DNA of 64,000 nucleotides, taken from NCBI GenBank assembly GCA_028824125.1, contig JAPPES010000032.1, positions 1 through 64,000 on the forward strand, written 5' to 3'. The DNA comes from Candidatus Poribacteria bacterium. GTDB lineage: Bacteria > Poribacteria > WGA-4E > WGA-3G. The position numbers and the translations under genes were made by a program. Below, one piece after another: positions 52,420 through 62,241 of this stretch. Numbering within the stretch: the first letter of the stretch is position 1; the number at the start of each line of letters is the position of its first letter. Under the pieces are notes generated by a model. That model saw only the letters and a list, made by a program, of their open reading frames with translations. It was not told the DNA's origin and searched no databases.

Positions 52420-53703
52420 ATGCAAGTCGAAATGAAATATGGGCACAGTACAGTTGCGGTAGAGATACCTAACAAAAATTTGGCAGCTGTCTTGGAAACT
52501 GCGCAAAGCACTCCGTTAACCGATGCCGACCAAGCGGTGCGGCAAGCAATTTCGCAACCTATTGCTTCACCCCCCTTAGCAGAAGTAGCGAAAAGGCGTG
52601 ACTCTGCTTGCATTGTGATTTCTGATATAACGCGTCCTGTGCCAAATCAAGTCATTCTACCGCCGATATTAGAAACACTTGAACAAGCAGGAATACCGCG
52701 CGAGAAGATTACTATACTCATCGCCACAGGCATTCACCGTCCCAATGAAGGGGAAGAACTTGAGGAAATGGTCGGTAGTTCAATTATGGACTCGTACCGG
52801 ATTGTTAATCATTTTTCTCAAAAGCCAGAGACACATACATATCTGGGCGAGACAAACAAAGGCACACCGGTTTACATTGATAAGACATACCTCGCGGCGG
52901 ATTTGAAAATTATAACCGGGTTGATTGAACCTCACTTGATGGCAGGATACTCCGGTGGACGGAAAGCTATCTGCCCAGGACTTGCATCTATTGAAACAAT
53001 GAAGGTTATGCATGGTCCTGAACTGATGGAACATCCTAAATCTGCTGTCGGCATTTTGGATGGAAATCCATTTCACATGGAAGCGACCGAGATCGCTCTG
53101 ATGGCAGGTGTAGATTTTAACCTGAATGTCGCAATTGATAAACAGAAACAGATAACCGGTGTTTTTGCGGGGGATATGGTTGAATCTCACCTTGCTGGTA
53201 CACAATTCGTGGAAAAATACGCTAAAGTTGCGATTCCAACCCCTGTAGATGCGGTTATTGTTTCCAGCGCGGGATATCCTTTGGATACTACATTTTATCA
53301 GGCAATAAAAGGTTTACTAACTGCAGTTGAAATCGTCAAACAAGGTGGAAGTATTTTGCTTGTAGCTGCTTGTAGTGAGGGCATTGGGAGTAAACCATTC
53401 ACAGATCTATTATTTAAAACTGATGACCTGACTGCCTTTGTTCAAGGTCTTTACAATCCCGCGAACTTCGTTATCGATCAATGGCAGTTGGAAGAATTAG
53501 CAAAGGTTGCGCGTAAAGCCGATATCTATTTTTATACTGATGGCATCCCGTATCAACAAATATCTAAACTTTTTGTGCATCCGTTGAGAACGCCACAGGA
53601 AGGCATTCAGGAGTTTTTGGCACGTTACGGTGAGAACGTACAAATTGCTGCGATCCCTGAAGGACCTTATGTCTTAGCTAAAGTAGAGGGTGCCACAGCA
53701 TAA
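52420..53703 (+). CDS. larA: Nickel-dependent lactate racemase-family protein
   Basis: A 427-residue LarA-type protein (DUF2088 plus C-terminal domain). Visible are VISDITRPVPNQVILPPIL, ATGIHRPNEGEELEEM and ITGLIEPHLMAGYSGGRKAICPGLAS, whose Gly-rich loop and Lys hold the nickel-pincer (NPN) cofactor. The length is right for the family. Activity may be racemisation of lactate or another 2-hydroxyacid. The accessory genes larB, larC and larE needed for NPN are not in this window. Confidence 0.88.
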   Translation: MQVEMKYGHSTVAVEIPNKNLAAVLETAQSTPLTDADQAVRQAISQPIASPPLAEVAKRRDSACIVISDITRPVPNQVILPPILETLEQAGIPREKITILIATGIHRPNEGEELEEMVGSSIMDSYRIVNHFSQKPETHTYLGETNKGTPVYIDKTYLAADLKIITGLIEPHLMAGYSGGRKAICPGLASIETMKVMHGPELMEHPKSAVGILDGNPFHMEATEIALMAGVDFNLNVAIDKQKQITGVFAGDMVESHLAGTQFVEKYAKVAIPTPVDAVIVSSAGYPLDTTFYQAIKGLLTAVEIVKQGGSILLVAACSEGIGSKPFTDLLFKTDDLTAFVQGLYNPANFVIDQWQLEELAKVARKADIYFYTDGIPYQQISKLFVHPLRTPQEGIQEFLARYGENVQIAAIPEGPYVLAKVEGATA

Positions 53704-53765
53704 GAACATTTTTAATTACACAATGAGCATAGCCTCATAAGACAAAATAGTTTGGGTGTGAAAAA

Positions 53766-54437
53766 ATGGAAAATTCAATCGTGAAACTTAGAGGATATAA
53801 GGATGGTCTGCATCTGATTATCAATCCTAAAGTCTCGCTTACTGAGGTTGAAGCCGCAATCCGAGACTTGCTAAACGGGATGAACCAACCGTTAGCGGGA
53901 ACTTCTATTCATATTGATATGACGACATCTCCTTTGACATCTGACGATCTGAAAGATTTGGAAACGCACCTGACAGAAAACTACGATCTTGTTGTCAGTG
54001 GTGTCAACATATATGATGAAAAGAACGAATCCCCAATTTTGGCGGCACCTGCAACGCATAGTATTTCACCGAGTTTGACGACGGACAATCATCCGAATTT
54101 TGAACAAGCTCAAGTCGTCCGCCAAATGATTCGATCAGGACAGATAATATCCTGTTTAGCAGGAAGTGTTATTGTCTATGGTGATGTTAATCCTGGAGGT
54201 GAAGTTGTTGCTGCGGGAGACATCATTGTCCTTGGCGCTTTACGCGGCAATGCTCATGCTGGGGCCCACGGGAAGCTTTCTTCCGTTATTATCGCTATGG
54301 AGTTAGTCCCATTACAACTTCAAATTGGTTCGTATGTGAATCGTCCCCCGATAGACCAAAAGCCAAGGGGATATCCTGAAATAGCTCGTGTTGGAGCTGA
54401 AGATATTATCATCGTGGAGGAATTTATTAAATTCTAA
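53766..54437 (+). CDS. minC: Septum site-determining protein MinC
   Basis: Inhibits FtsZ assembly away from midcell. The 223-residue protein has an N-terminal FtsZ-binding region and a C-terminal beta-helix (VRSGQIISCLAGSVIVYGDVNPGGEVVAAGDIIVLGALRGNAHAG), highly diagnostic. It starts the minCDE operon; minD follows 12 bases later. Confidence 0.95.
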   Translation: MENSIVKLRGYKDGLHLIINPKVSLTEVEAAIRDLLNGMNQPLAGTSIHIDMTTSPLTSDDLKDLETHLTENYDLVVSGVNIYDEKNESPILAAPATHSISPSLTTDNHPNFEQAQVVRQMIRSGQIISCLAGSVIVYGDVNPGGEVVAAGDIIVLGALRGNAHAGAHGKLSSVIIAMELVPLQLQIGSYVNRPPIDQKPRGYPEIARVGAEDIIIVEEFIKF

Positions 54438-54449
54438 AAAAAGGAAGGT

Positions 54450-55250
54450 TTGACTATGGGTAAGGTTATCGTAATTACTTCTGGGAAGGGAGGAGTCGGC
54501 AAAACGACATCAACTGCAAACCTCGGCACCGCATTAGCGATGATCCGCAAAACAGTGGTTATGGTTGACGCGGATATTGGGTTGCGGAACCTTGATGTCG
54601 TGATGGGCTTAGAGAGTCGAGTCGTTTATACATCTATGGATGTAATTGAAAAACGATGCGATCTTGATAAAGCCCTTGTAAAAGACCGACGTGTTGAAGA
54701 TTTGATGTTACTTGCTGCTTCGCAACGAAATAGAAAGGACGATATAAAACCGGAACAGATGCAGGTAATTTGTGAAAAACTAAAACAAGAATATGATTTT
54801 GTGCTCATTGACTCCCCTGCGGGGATTGAACAAGGGTTCCATAATGCCGCTGCTGGAGCAGATGAAGCGATCATTATCACGACCCCTGATGTATCAGCCA
54901 TTCGAGATGCGGACCGCATCATCGGACTCTTGCAACATCAAGGTATTGAATCAATAAGTCTTGTACTAAACAGATTATCGCCAACACTGGTCAAAAATGG
55001 AAATATGATGAGTAAGAATGATGTATTAGACCATCTTAACATCGATCTTCTCGGCGTTGTTCCTGAAGATACCGGTGTTATCGCATCTACAAATCGTGGT
55101 GTGCCCCTTGTCCATAACGATGGGTCTCCTGGCGCGGCTGCATATATGCGAATCGCACGGCGCATGACTGGGCAACGTGTCCCTATCCCTGAAATGCGAG
55201 AAGAAAACTTTATGTCTAATCTATTAAACTGGTTTTCAAGAAATAAGTAG
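54450..55250 (+). CDS. minD: Septum site-determining ATPase MinD
   Basis: Deviant-Walker ParA-like ATPase that recruits MinC to the membrane. Residues 1-20 hold SGKGGVGKTTSTANLG; DADIGLRNLDVVMG and LIDSPAGIEQGF follow. The C-terminal amphipathic membrane-targeting helix is visible (FMSNLLNWFSRNK). Length 266 aa is normal. AAGGAAGG lies upstream of the ATG. Confidence 0.97.
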   Translation: MTMGKVIVITSGKGGVGKTTSTANLGTALAMIRKTVVMVDADIGLRNLDVVMGLESRVVYTSMDVIEKRCDLDKALVKDRRVEDLMLLAASQRNRKDDIKPEQMQVICEKLKQEYDFVLIDSPAGIEQGFHNAAAGADEAIIITTPDVSAIRDADRIIGLLQHQGIESISLVLNRLSPTLVKNGNMMSKNDVLDHLNIDLLGVVPEDTGVIASTNRGVPLVHNDGSPGAAAYMRIARRMTGQRVPIPEMREENFMSNLLNWFSRNK

Positions 55251-55258
55251 AGGATACT

Positions 55259-55516
55259 ATGAATTTTAGAAGTTTATTCACTCGTAAATCAAAATCAAGC
55301 AGTATTGCTACACAGCGTTTACAGCTCGTTCTTACACAAGATCGATTTGAGGTAGGCGAAGATTCTATGAAAAAGTTACAAATTGAATTAACCGAAGTGT
55401 TGGCGAAATACTTTGAATTTACTATGAATTCTGTCAAGATGTCCTTAAAACGTGAAGGTAATTCCTACGTGTTGATGGCAGATTTTCCGTATAATCAATC
55501 GAACAAACTTCGTTAG
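55259..55516 (+). CDS. minE: Cell division topological specificity factor MinE
   Basis: Drives pole-to-pole oscillation by stimulating MinD. The 85-residue protein has the usual membrane-binding start (MNFRSLFTRKSKSSSIATQRLQLVLTQDR) and the C-terminal IELTEVLAKYFEFTMNSVKMSLKREGNSYVLMADFP. It starts 8 bases after minD and completes the operon. Confidence 0.93.
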   Translation: MNFRSLFTRKSKSSSIATQRLQLVLTQDRFEVGEDSMKKLQIELTEVLAKYFEFTMNSVKMSLKREGNSYVLMADFPYNQSNKLR

Positions 55517-55557
55517 CTTCGTAGTTGTTTCTTAGAAATAGTAATCCTTTACTGGTA

Positions 55558-56358
55558 TCACAGAATTAATTCCGAGATCGCTTTGGCGACCCCGTTTTCA
55601 TCGTTTGTCGCGGTGATGTGATCTGCGCAGTCTTTAATTGGAGCAACTGCGTTTCCCATCGCTATACCGAAGCCTGCGGTTTTGAGTAGGCTTTCGTCGT
55701 TATAACTATCACCAAAAGCGACAACCGAATCTATCGGAATGTTGTACTGTTGTGCAAGTGCAGTCAGTGCCCGTCCCTTTGTAACCTCCGGATTCATGAA
55801 TTCAATATACTCTGGTTGTGTCTGCGTTACGTAAAGTTTGCCTGCATATTGTGTTTTGAAACTGTCTAAAAGCAGGGGCAGTTTTTCTGATGGATGAATG
55901 ATAAGCAGTTTTGTCGGTGTCTCACCAGCTAATTGCCGAAGATCACCTATCGGTGTGGCAGGAACCCCCGTGCGAGTTTCGTATAGTTCACTCCACTCGT
56001 TTCTTTTTACAACAAAGAGTTCATCGTTCAAGCAAAAATTGAGATGCAAATTTTGTTTAATGCAGTCATCAACTATTGCCATAGCATAATCTGGGGGAAC
56101 CGGCGTATGATGGTATACATCTCCAGTCATTGCATGCTTTACCATCCCCCCATTATACGAAATTATTGGGTTTTCTAAACCAATTTGATCGCTTATCGGT
56201 TTAATAGATCGGTGCATCCTTCCTGAAACTAAGACGACCAGAATTCCGTTTTCCGCAAGTTGTTGAAGTGCTTTGCAGTTTTCAGGCGATAACTCGTGAT
56301 TACTACTCAATAGTGTTCCGTCTAAATCGAAAGCTGCCAAACGACAAGGTATTTTCAT
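55558..56358 (-). CDS. Cof-type HAD-IIB family phosphatase
   Basis: A 266-residue haloacid-dehalogenase-family hydrolase. Motif I AFDLDGTLLSSNHELS, motif II region VLVSGRMHRSI, Lys of motif III in TKGRALTALAQQY, and motif IV VVAFGDSYNDESLLKTAGFGIAMGNA place it in the Cof/HAD-IIB group, which dephosphorylates sugar phosphates or flavin precursors. Substrate unknown. It lies 21 bases downstream of the ABC ATPase gene on the same strand and may be co-transcribed. Confidence 0.92.
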   Translation of the reverse strand: MKIPCRLAAFDLDGTLLSSNHELSPENCKALQQLAENGILVVLVSGRMHRSIKPISDQIGLENPIISYNGGMVKHAMTGDVYHHTPVPPDYAMAIVDDCIKQNLHLNFCLNDELFVVKRNEWSELYETRTGVPATPIGDLRQLAGETPTKLLIIHPSEKLPLLLDSFKTQYAGKLYVTQTQPEYIEFMNPEVTKGRALTALAQQYNIPIDSVVAFGDSYNDESLLKTAGFGIAMGNAVAPIKDCADHITATNDENGVAKAISELIL

Positions 56359-56379
56359 ATCTACTTTTATATTCCATGT

Positions 56380-57498
56380 TTACCAGATTGCCTGCTCCGT
56401 TTTCCGGTCAAAAAGGTGCATCTGATCGTCATCAAAATCCAACCAGATTTTATCTCCTACTTCAACATGAAAAGTTGGATGTGTTCTAACTCGGAGAAGG
56501 ATAGGTTCTTGTGTATCCCGATGTGTTCCGAGCGTTAAGTCAAGAATGTTAACTGAACCAAGGGGTTCAATCAGATGGACATCGGCGGCGATTTTACGCC
56601 CGACCGGTTCCCTGGATACTGTAATATGTTCAGGTCGGATACCGAAGACATAACCATTATTTTCAGTATTGCTGTTTCGGTGAGACTGCTGTTGTAGCGA
56701 AAGGTCTAACTGCACATCAGTATGACTTAGTTGCAACACGGTTTTGCCTTCCTGAGAAGTAAACGCTGCATCAATTAGATTCATAGCTGGCATTCCCATA
56801 AATCCTGCAACGAAAAGGCTTTTCGGTTTGTTATATACTTCGTGAGGAGTGCCAATTTGCTGTAGCACGCCTTGGTGTATAACAGCGATTCGATCCGCGA
56901 GAGACATCGCTTCAACTTGATCATGTGTAACAAAAATAGTGGTTGCCCCGATTTCGTGTTGAAGCCGTTTAATTTCTGCTCGTGTATCAATTCGAAGTTT
57001 CGCATCTAAATTTGCCATCGGTTCATCAAGCAGGTAGGCTAAGGGTTGACGGACCATTGCGCGTCCAAGGGCGACGCGTTGCATCTCACCTCCACTTAAC
57101 ACACTCGGTTTTCGATTTAAAATATCAGTTATCTGCAAAATCTTCGCGACCTTTTTAACGCGTGCATCAATCTCTGATTTTGCGACCTTCACCGCTTTAA
57201 GCGGAAATGCAATATTATCATATACATTTAGATGCGGATAAAGTGCATAGAATTGAAATACAAATGCGATATCCCGATCCGCAGGGGACAAATCGTTGAC
57301 ACGATGCCCATCGATCAGAATATCACCTTTTTCAGGTTGTTCTAATCCAGCGATTAATCGCAGCGTTGTCGTTTTCCCACAACCCGATGGACCTAAGAAT
57401 ACGACAAACTCTTTATCTTGAATTTCCAAGTTAAAATCTCTGACTGCGACAACATCGCCAAATCGTTTTTCTATATTTTGTAATTTGATATGTGCCAT
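56380..57498 (-). CDS. ABC transporter ATP-binding protein, MalK/UgpC type
   Basis: A 372-residue ATPase for a sugar-type importer. Walker A is GPSGCGKTTTLRLIAGLE, the signature is LSGGEMQRVALGRAMVRQP, Walker B is LAYLLDEPMANLDAKLR, and the switch His lies in IFVTHDQVEA. After residue ~240 a TOBE/regulatory domain follows (FGIRPEHITV). The ABC permeases are not here, so it may serve several importers, as MsmK/UgpC-type ATPases can. Confidence 0.93.
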   Translation of the reverse strand: MAHIKLQNIEKRFGDVVAVRDFNLEIQDKEFVVFLGPSGCGKTTTLRLIAGLEQPEKGDILIDGHRVNDLSPADRDIAFVFQFYALYPHLNVYDNIAFPLKAVKVAKSEIDARVKKVAKILQITDILNRKPSVLSGGEMQRVALGRAMVRQPLAYLLDEPMANLDAKLRIDTRAEIKRLQHEIGATTIFVTHDQVEAMSLADRIAVIHQGVLQQIGTPHEVYNKPKSLFVAGFMGMPAMNLIDAAFTSQEGKTVLQLSHTDVQLDLSLQQQSHRNSNTENNGYVFGIRPEHITVSREPVGRKIAADVHLIEPLGSVNILDLTLGTHRDTQEPILLRVRTHPTFHVEVGDKIWLDFDDDQMHLFDRKTEQAIW

Positions 57499-57971
57499 TA
57501 TTTCGTAATAACCGTGCTTCCATTTTCCAATTTAACGTTTGCCAAGCGTGGGGTCCATCTGGATTTTCTTTTATTTTTACCTAAGTTGTCATCTTTGTAG
57601 CACAATCTGTTAGATTGTGTCTCCGTGTAGCAGCGCAAACTAAAAGTTTGCGCTACAAAGATTGCTTGGATCGAACTCACGTTAGTTTAGCATACATGAA
57701 ATTAGTTTATCACAAATTATGCAAATTGAAAAGTGAAAATCAGCATTCGCCCTCAGGGTGTGGAGACAAAGCGATTCAATTGTCGCGTTTTCTAATCCAA
57801 AAGTAAATCGCGTTTTCCAAAGTTAAAGATATGTTTTAATTCTTTTGACAATCTGACAGAGGATTAGTTAAAATAATAAGGACGACAGCAAGATTAAGCA
57901 GATACATAGTTTAAACACACTATGTATTTTAGAAATAGCCAACCGATATTGTCTGCACACGTTTAAATCTT
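57499..57971. repeat. Intergenic region with three-way-junction-like repeat
   Basis: The outer arms CTTTGTAG (57593-57600) and CTACAAAG (57653-57660) enclose two hairpins: CACAATCT-GTT-AGATTGTG (57601-57619) and AGCGCAAAC-TAAAA-GTTTGCGCT (57632-57654). Related GTTTGYGCTACAAA units occur at about 312, 598 and 3197. The remaining 300 bases are AT-rich, with no gene seen. Confidence 0.6.
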
Positions 57972-60320
57972 ATGATCTATAAAACCTTTTCATATTGGAT
58001 GTGGTTCGCAATTTTTGGGATTTTAGCATTAGGGCTTGCCACAAAACCTCTGTTCAATATACTCGCTTTTGAGTTTTGTGCGATTATTACCCTCTGTGTT
58101 GCTTTTGCTTGTTCTCACGTTGCAATGACCGAATTCCAAACAATGAAACGTGATCCTGATAATCTGATTGGCTCAGCGAGTCAGGTTATTTTTGGGTGTT
58201 TTTGGCGTGCGTTTTTAGCGAATATTGTAGTACTAATAGCAGCGCTCACTATAATTCTGCTAAATGCATTCCGCATAAAAAACTGCAATTTCGGTGAAGG
58301 ATTTCTCTTTTTTCTGCTTTTGCCCACACTTAGCTGCATGACTGCAACCGCAGCAGGTTTATTCTTCAATGTGTGGATTCAAAAGAGATGGTTAGCGTAT
58401 CTGGCATATTTAGCGTTTCTTCTTATTTCATGTGTGCCTGTTGCCGTAAATTTGATTTTCCATCCGCCGGTGTTTGCTTTTCATCCTATTTTCGGATATT
58501 TCCCTGGACCTATATACGATTTCGTCATTTCAATCACAAGCACCTTGCTCATTGCACGTGGTGAGACACTGATATGGGCACTGTTATTTCTCACAATTTC
58601 CATTTATGCGTGTGAAATTGGTCGAGAGACAAGTTTTGTTCCAAAACTTCGATGGCGTAATCTTATTCAATTCTCCGCTAAGAATTCGCTTTGGCGGATC
58701 ATAACAGTATGTATATTGATTGTTGCATTAATCAGTTTGGAATTTTTCTCAGGAAAGTTAAGGATTCGTCCAACGCGAGGTGATATTGCCCAAGCATTAG
58801 GCGGTTATAAGGAAACAGAGCATTTTGAAATCTTCTATGCGCGAGAACTTGAAGATGAAATAGATTTATTTGCTGACGATTGTGAATTTCGTTATGTGCA
58901 GCTGTCTGAATATTTACAGACAACAATTTCGAGGAAAGTTCGTGCGTATTTGTATGCATCCCCTGAACAAAAAAAGAGATTAATCGGGGCTGGTAGTACG
59001 TATGTTGAAGACCCGTTTGGTTACGGTTTTCACATCCATTCAGCAAGTTTCCCGCATCCTGTTTTAAAACATGAACTTGCACACGTATTGACTGCCGATT
59101 GGTCACCGTGGAAGGTTAGCTTGAACGTAGGAGTGCATGAAGGCATTGCCGTTGCTGCAGATTGGGATGAAGGGCAGCTGACAGTGCATCAATGGGCGAA
59201 AGCGATGCGTCAATTAAAGGTAGCTCCGCGTCTTTCCAGTGTTATGGGTATAGGGTTTTGGAGCCATGCAAGTTCACGAAGTTACTTACTCGCAGGTTCT
59301 TTTATCCGCTTCCTTGTTGACACTTATGGGTTAGAGAAGTTAAAACAGGCTTTTCCATTTGGGAACTTATCGAAAAGCTACACGAAAGATTTGAGCGTTT
59401 TAGAAGCAGAGTGGATTAAATTCTTATCCAATGAAGTGCCGTTACAAGGGACAGACTTAGCCTATGCTGAACGTAGCCTGAAACGTGGCGGAATCTTTGA
59501 ACAGGTATGTGCTCATGAAATGGCTTCGTTGCGCAGTAAAGCGTGGGAAGCGTATTACCGAAATGATTTTAGATTTGCAACGAACACTTTTCAGCAAATG
59601 CTATCAGATGAACCAGAAAATTCAAGAACGCTCTTGGAATTGATGTACAGTGCATTTAAAATGGGGGATTACAAGCTAACGACCTCACTGGCTAAACGTA
59701 TGATTGCAGATGTAAACTCGCAATACAGATCCGAGGCAGCGCGGTTGCTGGGAGATATCTACTGGCTGCAGGAGGACGCAGAAAAAGCGTTGAATCAATA
59801 TAAGGAAGCGGTTTTGTTTGCCACCCGTGAAACTGTTGAACAGCGTCTTCTCAAACGTATTGCAGCACTTTCGGAAAATTATACACCTCAATCCAGAGAA
59901 CGGCTGCGCACTGTTATACTACCTAAAAGTTCAGCAGGTCGTATGGGGAGCGGGACGAAAATGGCACTTCTATTGCAAGTCATTGAAACTGAACCTGATG
60001 AGTGGTTAGCCTATTTTTTAGCAGGTGAATTACTTCATAAAGAGCGAACATGGGAATTGAGTACACAATATCTGCACCATACCATTGCCTTGGGTAAAGA
60101 AAAGGATAAACAAACAATGCCGCCTCAAATTGCATTGAAATCGCGATGGTTATTGGGGTTGAACGCTTTTCACATGACAGATTATAGAATCGCAGAAGAA
60201 ATATTTTCATCCGTAGCAACCGATCAAACACAACCGATGGGAACTCAGCTTTCTGCCCGATATTGGATAGAACGGTGTCAGTGGATTAAAAGCCGTACAC
60301 GAGATAAACAAAATCACTAA
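57972..60320 (+). CDS. Membrane gluzincin-type metallopeptidase with TPR tail
   Basis: A 782-residue protein. About six hydrophobic segments fill residues 1-260 (MIYKTFSYWMWFAIFGILALG..., FGCFWRAFLANIVVLIAALTIILL), resembling ABC-2-type or MEROPS MA-clan membrane proteins. Then a soluble peptidase region with HELAH (residues 367-371) and a plausible third zinc ligand Glu390 in GVHEGIAVAAD; this is the HExxH...E gluzincin pattern. The last ~250 residues contain TPR-like units (AARLLGDIYWLQEDAEKALNQYKEAV). Substrate unknown. Similar peptidase_MA-like architectures occur in Poribacteria-like genomes. Confidence 0.8.
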   Translation: MIYKTFSYWMWFAIFGILALGLATKPLFNILAFEFCAIITLCVAFACSHVAMTEFQTMKRDPDNLIGSASQVIFGCFWRAFLANIVVLIAALTIILLNAFRIKNCNFGEGFLFFLLLPTLSCMTATAAGLFFNVWIQKRWLAYLAYLAFLLISCVPVAVNLIFHPPVFAFHPIFGYFPGPIYDFVISITSTLLIARGETLIWALLFLTISIYACEIGRETSFVPKLRWRNLIQFSAKNSLWRIITVCILIVALISLEFFSGKLRIRPTRGDIAQALGGYKETEHFEIFYARELEDEIDLFADDCEFRYVQLSEYLQTTISRKVRAYLYASPEQKKRLIGAGSTYVEDPFGYGFHIHSASFPHPVLKHELAHVLTADWSPWKVSLNVGVHEGIAVAADWDEGQLTVHQWAKAMRQLKVAPRLSSVMGIGFWSHASSRSYLLAGSFIRFLVDTYGLEKLKQAFPFGNLSKSYTKDLSVLEAEWIKFLSNEVPLQGTDLAYAERSLKRGGIFEQVCAHEMASLRSKAWEAYYRNDFRFATNTFQQMLSDEPENSRTLLELMYSAFKMGDYKLTTSLAKRMIADVNSQYRSEAARLLGDIYWLQEDAEKALNQYKEAVLFATRETVEQRLLKRIAALSENYTPQSRERLRTVILPKSSAGRMGSGTKMALLLQVIETEPDEWLAYFLAGELLHKERTWELSTQYLHHTIALGKEKDKQTMPPQIALKSRWLLGLNAFHMTDYRIAEEIFSSVATDQTQPMGTQLSARYWIERCQWIKSRTRDKQNH

Positions 60321-60605
60321 ATTGACAGTTATAGGTTTCGCTATGTTTTAACCATAAGCGTTGATTTAAAAGTAGCAGGCACGCTCTGCGGGGAATGCCT
60401 AAATGGCATTCATACCGTTGATTTGGTGCCGTCCGCAAATTGACAGTTATGGGTTTCGCTACGTTCTAACCGACCACAACTATTGTAAACGAATGCCATA
60501 ACTGAATATCGCTTCAATTCCAAATTTGTTTTGAATACCTAACCCAATTATGATAAAATGTAGATTAAATGTCCCATTCTACGCCTTATCTTTGAGGAGT
60601 TTACA
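60321..60605. repeat. Intergenic repeat pair flanking a REP copy
   Basis: Two direct copies of AAATTGACAGTTATRGGTTT (about 60324 and 60438) lie on either side of a REP unit ending CATTCATACCGTTGATTTGG (60409-60428). No gene in this stretch; the last 40 bases likely hold the promoter of the carboxypeptidase gene. Confidence 0.55.
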
Positions 60606-62111
60606 TTGCAATCCAAATTTCAAGAACTTAAAACCCGTCTGATTGAAGTAAATGATGTTCGATCAGCATCAGGACTTTTGCACTGGGATCAATCCACCTA
60701 TATGCCACCCGGTGGTGCTGCAGCGCGCGCCCGGCAAACTGCGACACTTAGCCGTATAGCACACGAAAAATTTACTGACCCCGCCATCGGAAAGCTGCTT
60801 GATACCCTTACACCTTATGGAGAGAGCCTCGGTTACGACTCTGACGAAGCCAGCTTGCTTCGTGTTACCAGAAGAAAATATGAACGTGCCATAAAAATCC
60901 CGGCAAAATTCATGGCAGAGGTAGCAACCCATACATCAGAATCGTATCAAGTTTGGACAGAAGCGCGTCCTGCAAATGACTTTGAGAGAGTGCGTCCTTA
61001 CCTTGAAAAAACACTTGCGTATAGTCGTCAATCCGCCAATTTCTTTCCTGGATACGATCACATCGCAGATCCGTTGATTGAACCGAGGGATTACGGTATG
61101 AAGGCAGCAGATGTGAGTCGTGTCTTTGGTGAACTCCGCAAAGAACTTGTACCTATTGCTTCTGCTATTACATCACAACCCATCGCTGACGATTCATGCC
61201 TACATAAACATTATCCAGAGGAGAAACAGTTGGCATTCGGTATGGAGGTTGCCAAAAAGTTTGGTTATGACCTCAATCGCGGACGACAAGATAAAACACA
61301 CCATCCGTTTATGACAAAGTTTTCATTGGGAGATGTTCGAATTACAACCCGTTCGAAAGAGGATAGTTTGGGCGAGGCACTTTTTTGCACAATGCACGAA
61401 ACGGGTCACGCGCTTTATGAACAAGGAATCCGCATGGAATTTGAAGGCACACCGCTTGCCCGCGGCACTTCAGCGGGTGTTCATGAAAGCCAATCGCGTC
61501 TTTGGGAAAACATTGTTGGGAGAAGCAAAGGGTTTTGGAGATGCTTTTTTCCACAACTGCAAAATACCTTTCCTGAGCAGCTCGGTTCTGTGCCCCTTGA
61601 TACATTTCACCGTGCGATAAATAAGGTTGAACGTTCACTCATCCGCACAGAGGCAGATGAGGTTACCTACAACCTACATGTAATGCTACGTTTTGATTTT
61701 GAGTTGGCATTGTTAGAGGGTGAGATGGAGATCAAAGACCTACCTAACGCTTGGCGCGAAAGATTTGAAGATGATTTTGGTATTGTACCGCCAGACGACA
61801 AAGACGGTGTTCTGCAAGATGTGCATTGGTATTTTGGACTTATCGGTGGTTCATTTCAAGGATATACATTGGGCAACATTTTGGGTGCGCAATTCTTCTC
61901 GTCTGCGCTTGCAGCACATCCTGAAATTACGACTGAAATCGAAAATGGTGAATTCAGCACACTGCACAATTGGTTGAAAAACAATGTTTACCAACACGGA
62001 TCAAAGTACACTGCACCTGAAATTATTGAACGTGCAACCGGGAAATCTATGACGATTGCGCCTTATATTGACTATTTACGGACAAAGTATGGTGGATTAT
62101 ACACGTTATAG
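60606..62111 (+). CDS. Carboxypeptidase, M32 family
   Basis: A 501-residue metallocarboxypeptidase of the thermostable carboxypeptidase family. It has the HExxH zinc motif as HETGH (residues 264-268, MHETGHALYEQG), GTSAGVHESQSRLWEN, DEVTYNLHVMLRFDFE and the C-terminal YTLGNILGAQFF; all are strong family markers. TTG 60606 is the start because GAGGAG lies seven bases before it. The stop codon TAG is formed by the inverted end of the MITE-like element that follows. Confidence 0.95.
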   Translation: MQSKFQELKTRLIEVNDVRSASGLLHWDQSTYMPPGGAAARARQTATLSRIAHEKFTDPAIGKLLDTLTPYGESLGYDSDEASLLRVTRRKYERAIKIPAKFMAEVATHTSESYQVWTEARPANDFERVRPYLEKTLAYSRQSANFFPGYDHIADPLIEPRDYGMKAADVSRVFGELRKELVPIASAITSQPIADDSCLHKHYPEEKQLAFGMEVAKKFGYDLNRGRQDKTHHPFMTKFSLGDVRITTRSKEDSLGEALFCTMHETGHALYEQGIRMEFEGTPLARGTSAGVHESQSRLWENIVGRSKGFWRCFFPQLQNTFPEQLGSVPLDTFHRAINKVERSLIRTEADEVTYNLHVMLRFDFELALLEGEMEIKDLPNAWRERFEDDFGIVPPDDKDGVLQDVHWYFGLIGGSFQGYTLGNILGAQFFSSALAAHPEITTEIENGEFSTLHNWLKNNVYQHGSKYTAPEIIERATGKSMTIAPYIDYLRTKYGGLYTL

Positions 62112-62219
62112 TCCAATCCGAAAATATGTTCACATTTTAATGAACAACGATCCCACACCATAACGCTGGTGAGGTTTCCTAACCTCACCAATGTCCAGGT
62201 AATTATGAATTTCACTATA
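62107..62219. mobile_element. 113-bp MITE-like element, copy B
   Basis: Partner of the copy at 49434-49547. Ends are TATAGTCCAATCC and GAATTTCACTATA. The interior AATGTCCAGGTAATT and the hairpin arms GGTGAGGTT / AACCTCACC are shared with copy A. It begins within the last codons of the M32 gene and contributes its TAG stop codon. Confidence 0.75.
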
Positions 62220-62241
62220 AACTAAAAACAGGACGACTGTT

